Source: Pseudomonadota bacterium (GTDB taxonomy: Bacteria; Pseudomonadota; Alphaproteobacteria; Rhizobiales; Rhizobiaceae). From it: DNA of 7,968 nucleotides. The stretch spans positions 1-7,968 of the forward strand of contig JAEWKX010000324.1 of the NCBI GenBank assembly GCA_023393575.1, read 5' to 3'. The translations under genes and the position numbers were made by a program. Below the pieces are notes generated by a model. The model was given only the letters and a program-made list of their open reading frames with translations, was not told the origin of the DNA and ran no database searches. How positions within the stretch are numbered: the first letter of the stretch is position 1; each line of letters starts with the position of its first letter. This document shows, in pieces, positions 5,448 to 7,968 of the stretch.

Positions 5448-7412
5448 ATGATGAAGACATTGAGACTGGGGCTGATGACGGCCTCGGCAATTGCCCTCCT
5501 TGCCGGCAGCGCATTGGCGGATTACGAGCTCAATATCCTACACATCAACGATCTCCATTCGCGCATCGAGGCGATCAACAAATACGATTCCACCTGCTCC
5601 GCGGAAGAGGCCTCGAAGAACGAGTGCTTCGGTGGCATCGCCCGCGTGAAGACCGCCATCGACACCCGTCGCGGTGAGTTGCAGGATGCAAACGTCCTGG
5701 TGCTCGACGCCGGCGACCAGTTCCAGGGCTCGCTGTTCTACAGCATGTTCAAGAGCGGCCCCATCGCCGACTTCATGAACGGCATCCGCTTCGACGCCAT
5801 GGCGATCGGCAACCACGAGTTCGACGACGGCCCGGAAGAACTTCTCAAGTTCATCGACGCCGCGGACTTCCCGATCATTTCCGGCAATACGATCGCCGCC
5901 GAGGGCAGCCCGGTGGCCGGCAAGTTCGAGCCTTACATCGTCAAGGAAATGGGCGGCCAGAAGGTCGCCGTGGTCTCCGTTCTCGCGACCGACACGGACG
6001 AAACCTCCTCGCCGGGCGATCGGATCCGCTTCGAGGACGAAGTGGAATACCTGAAGAAGGCCGTCGCCGAGCTTCAGGGCCAGGGCATCAACAAGATCGT
6101 GCTCCTCTCGCATGTCGGCTACGAGCGGGACAAGCAGATCGCCGCGGCCGTCGATGGCATCGACGTCATCGTCGGTGGCCACAGCCATACCCTGCTCTCC
6201 AGCACGGACGAGAAGGCGGCCGGCCCCTATCCGACGCTGGTCAAGAATCCCGCCGGCACCGACGTGCCGATCGTGCAGGCCTACGCCTATTCGAAATACC
6301 TCGGCGACCTGAAGGTCGTCTTCGATGACGACGGCGTGGTGAAGTCCGCCAAAGGTGCGCCGAAGCTGCTCGACGCCTCCGTCGTGCCGGATGCCGGGTA
6401 TTCGGCAAAGGTCGAAGAGCTCGGCAAGCCGCTGGAAGAGCTGAAGCAGAAGGTCGTCGGCTCCGCGCAGGACGTCATTGTCGGCGACCGCGACGTCTGC
6501 CGCGTCGAAGAATGCTCGATGGGCAATCTCGTGGCCGACGCGCAGCTCGATCGCGTCAAGGACCAGGGCATTACCATCTCGATTGCCAACAGCGGCGGTC
6601 TGCGTGCCTCCATCGATGCGGGCGATGTAACGATGGGCGAGGTCCTGACCGTCCTGCCGTTCCAGAACACCATCGCCACATTCCAGTTGAAGGGTTCGGA
6701 TCTTCTCGAGGCCCTCGAGAACGGCGCCGGCCAGATCGAGGAGGTCGCCGGCCGTTTCCCTCAGGTCGCCGGGATGAAATACTCCTTCGACACGTCCAAG
6801 CCGGCCGGCGAGCGCATCTCCGATGTGCAGGTGAAGGAAGGCGACGCCTTCGTGCCGCTCGATCCGGAAAAGACCTATGGGGTCGTGACCAACAACTACG
6901 TGCGCGGCGGCGGCGACGGCTACAAGGTCTTCGCCACCAATGCCGTCAATCCCTATGACTTCGGCCCGAACCTGGAGCAGGCGGTCGCCGACTACCTGAG
7001 CGCCAACAACCCGTACAAGCCCTATACGGACGGCCGCATCACCGATCTTTCGGCCGGCGCCGAGGCCCCGGCGACCACGCCGCCCCCCGCAGCCACCCAG
7101 GTACCTGCGGCGCCCGCCGCCCCCACGGACCAGGCACCGGCCGCGTCCGCCCCCGCTGCACAGGCTCCGACTGCGGCGGCACCCGCTCGGGCACCTGCCG
7201 AGCCGGCCCCGTCGACCGCCTCCGCGCAGGTCGCAGCCCCGGCTCCGGAGGCGTCGAAGACCTACACCGTGGTCCGTGGCGACTCGCTGTGGAAGATCGC
7301 CGAGGCGACCTACGGCGACGGCGAGCAATGGAAGAGGATCGCCGAGGAAAACGACCTGCGCAATCCGAACGTCCTGGAGATCGGCCAGCAACTCCAGCTG
7401 CCTCCACGCTGA
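5448..7412 (+). CDS. Secreted 5'-nucleotidase/metallophosphatase with C-terminal LysM domain
   Basis: 654 residues. A Sec signal peptide covers 1-24 (cleavage after SALA). A calcineurin-like metallophosphatase domain follows, with metal-ligand motifs NDLH (34-37), DAGDQFQG (87-94), GNHEFD (121-126), SHVG (221-224) and GGHSH (243-247). Next is a 5'-nucleotidase C-terminal domain (about 338-535) with MGNLVADA (358-365), NSGGLR (381-386), LPFQN (403-407) and RGGGDGY (486-492). A Pro/Ala-rich linker (about 536-604) then leads to a LysM domain (605-652, TYTVVRGDSLWKIA). The expected role is periplasmic hydrolysis of nucleotides or related phosphoesters, with LysM anchoring to peptidoglycan; the exact substrate is not shown. 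Cys50/Cys60 and Cys351/Cys356 could form disulfides. The ATG at 5448 is chosen for AGGAGA at 5434-5439 (8-base spacing); 5451 is an alternative. Flanking terminators imply a monocistronic gene. Confidence 0.93.
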   Translation: MMKTLRLGLMTASAIALLAGSALADYELNILHINDLHSRIEAINKYDSTCSAEEASKNECFGGIARVKTAIDTRRGELQDANVLVLDAGDQFQGSLFYSMFKSGPIADFMNGIRFDAMAIGNHEFDDGPEELLKFIDAADFPIISGNTIAAEGSPVAGKFEPYIVKEMGGQKVAVVSVLATDTDETSSPGDRIRFEDEVEYLKKAVAELQGQGINKIVLLSHVGYERDKQIAAAVDGIDVIVGGHSHTLLSSTDEKAAGPYPTLVKNPAGTDVPIVQAYAYSKYLGDLKVVFDDDGVVKSAKGAPKLLDASVVPDAGYSAKVEELGKPLEELKQKVVGSAQDVIVGDRDVCRVEECSMGNLVADAQLDRVKDQGITISIANSGGLRASIDAGDVTMGEVLTVLPFQNTIATFQLKGSDLLEALENGAGQIEEVAGRFPQVAGMKYSFDTSKPAGERISDVQVKEGDAFVPLDPEKTYGVVTNNYVRGGGDGYKVFATNAVNPYDFGPNLEQAVADYLSANNPYKPYTDGRITDLSAGAEAPATTPPPAATQVPAAPAAPTDQAPAASAPAAQAPTAAAPARAPAEPAPSTASAQVAAPAPEASKTYTVVRGDSLWKIAEATYGDGEQWKRIAEENDLRNPNVLEIGQQLQLPPR

Positions 7413-7434
7413 GACGATCGGTAACCCAAGCAGG

Positions 7435-7470
7435 AACACGGCCCGGGGTCTTCCCCGGGCCGTGTTTTAT
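7435..7470 (+). terminator. Rho-independent terminator after the nucleotidase gene
   Basis: A perfect 14-bp GC-rich stem, 7435-7448 pairing with 7453-7466, around a TCTT tetraloop and followed by TTAT. The T-run at the end of the stem is TTTT (7465-7468). It starts 22 bases after the stop codon and separates this gene from hemH. Confidence 0.92.
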
Positions 7471-7537
7471 TCCTAGATAGGGCCCAACTTTTTTTGCGGT
7501 GCCCCATGAGCCGCTGAACAGCAATCGGAAGCTTGAA

Positions 7538-7968
7538 ATGGACGTTACTGCGAGCGACATCCCCACCGGCCACCCTCCGGTAAAATTCGGCAAGGTCGGG
7601 GTCCTTCTGGTCAACCTCGGCACCCCCGACGGCACCGATTACCGGTCGATGCGCCGCTATCTGGCGGAGTTCCTGTCCGACCGCCGGGTGATAGAATGGT
7701 CGCGGCTCTACTGGTACCCGATCCTCTACGGCATCGTCCTGACCAAGCGGCCGCAGAAGGTCGGCAAGGCCTACGAGGAGATCTGGAACAAGGACCTGAA
7801 CGAGAGCTATCTGCGCACCTACACGCGCAACCAGGGCACGCTGATGGCCGAGCGGCTGAGGGACCTGCCGAACGTCGTCGTGGACTGGGCGATGCGCTAC
7901 GGCAAGCCTTCCATCGCCTCCAGGATCGACGCCCTCCATGCGCAGGGCTGCGAGAAGATCCTGCTCTT
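7538..7968 (+). CDS. hemH: Ferrochelatase, N-terminal part (3' end outside window)
   Basis: 143 full codons are visible before the right edge; the frame is open. The sequence shows the ferrochelatase N-terminal signature VGVLLVNLGTPDG (20-32), YRSMRRYLAEFLSDRRVIE (35-53), YWYPILYGIVLTKRP (58-72), KAYEEIWN (77-84) and ESYLRTYTRNQ (89-99), followed by WAMRYGKPSI (117-126). Ferrochelatase inserts ferrous iron into protoporphyrin IX, the last step of protoheme synthesis, at the cytosolic face of the membrane. The catalytic histidine region expected further on is not in the window. The ATG at 7538 is supported by GGAAG at 7527-7531 (6-base spacing) and by the fold beginning about 15 residues later. 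The 71 bases between the preceding terminator and the start should hold its promoter, but I recognise no clear -35/-10 pair and no Irr-type iron box; a run of seven T lies at 7489-7495. Confidence 0.95.
   Translation, partial: MDVTASDIPTGHPPVKFGKVGVLLVNLGTPDGTDYRSMRRYLAEFLSDRRVIEWSRLYWYPILYGIVLTKRPQKVGKAYEEIWNKDLNESYLRTYTRNQGTLMAERLRDLPNVVVDWAMRYGKPSIASRIDALHAQGCEKILL

Noticed and set aside
5538..7439. A 633-codon open frame on the minus strand opposite the nucleotidase gene
   Set aside because: Low-complexity, Gly/Arg/Val-rich product typical of antisense frames in GC-rich genes; its 5' end runs through a terminator hairpin.
7467..7537. Iron-responsive (Irr/RirA-type) operator before hemH
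   Set aside because: I looked for such a box and found no convincing match; the T-run at 7489-7495 alone is not evidence.

Overview
The window is a GC-rich, gene-dense stretch of chromosome that reads like a member of the Rhizobiaceae (Rhizobium, Agrobacterium, Ensifer or Shinella type). The pointers are an Omp10-type lipoprotein of the Brucella/rhizobia group, an Atu4866-family protein, a bacterial homospermidine synthase, and a ferrochelatase with the alphaproteobacterial form of its N-terminal half. No mobile element, tRNA, rRNA or CRISPR array was seen. Two genes are cut by the window edges: pabB on the left and hemH on the right.

Left part (1-970, plus strand): the end of pabB (aminodeoxychorismate synthase component I) overlaps by 52 bases a short class IV aminotransferase-fold gene, most likely aminodeoxychorismate lyase (pabC). 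Together they would turn chorismate into p-aminobenzoate for folate. The pabC stop codon interlocks with the stop codon of the next, oppositely oriented gene through the tetranucleotide CTAG.

Middle-left (967-3041): a two-gene minus-strand operon, a classical short-chain dehydrogenase/reductase followed by a small Atu4866-family protein with an apparent signal peptide, lies divergent from a LysR-type regulator. The 106-base divergent spacer holds two inverted repeats that are candidate operator sites. This looks like a self-contained regulator/reductase cassette of unknown substrate.

Middle (3042-4726): after a 236-base spacer with a small dyad comes hss, homospermidine synthase, which makes the main long-chain polyamine of many rhizobia. 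It is followed at 4726-4805 by a striking nested inverted repeat: a 20-bp hairpin inside an 8-bp outer stem.

Right part (4879-7968): the Omp10-type lipoprotein gene with a perfect 10-bp terminator, then a secreted 5'-nucleotidase/metallophosphatase joined by a Pro/Ala-rich linker to a C-terminal LysM domain, with a perfect 14-bp terminator, then the start of hemH. The two strong terminators suggest that omp10 and the nucleotidase gene each end their own transcript and that hemH has its own promoter.

Most of the window is ordinary core-genome content. I do not see a clear new multi-gene system. The items most worth checking are the nested repeat behind hss, the LysM-tethered nucleotidase, the possible dual translation start in the Atu4866-family gene, and the divergent LysR/SDR cassette.
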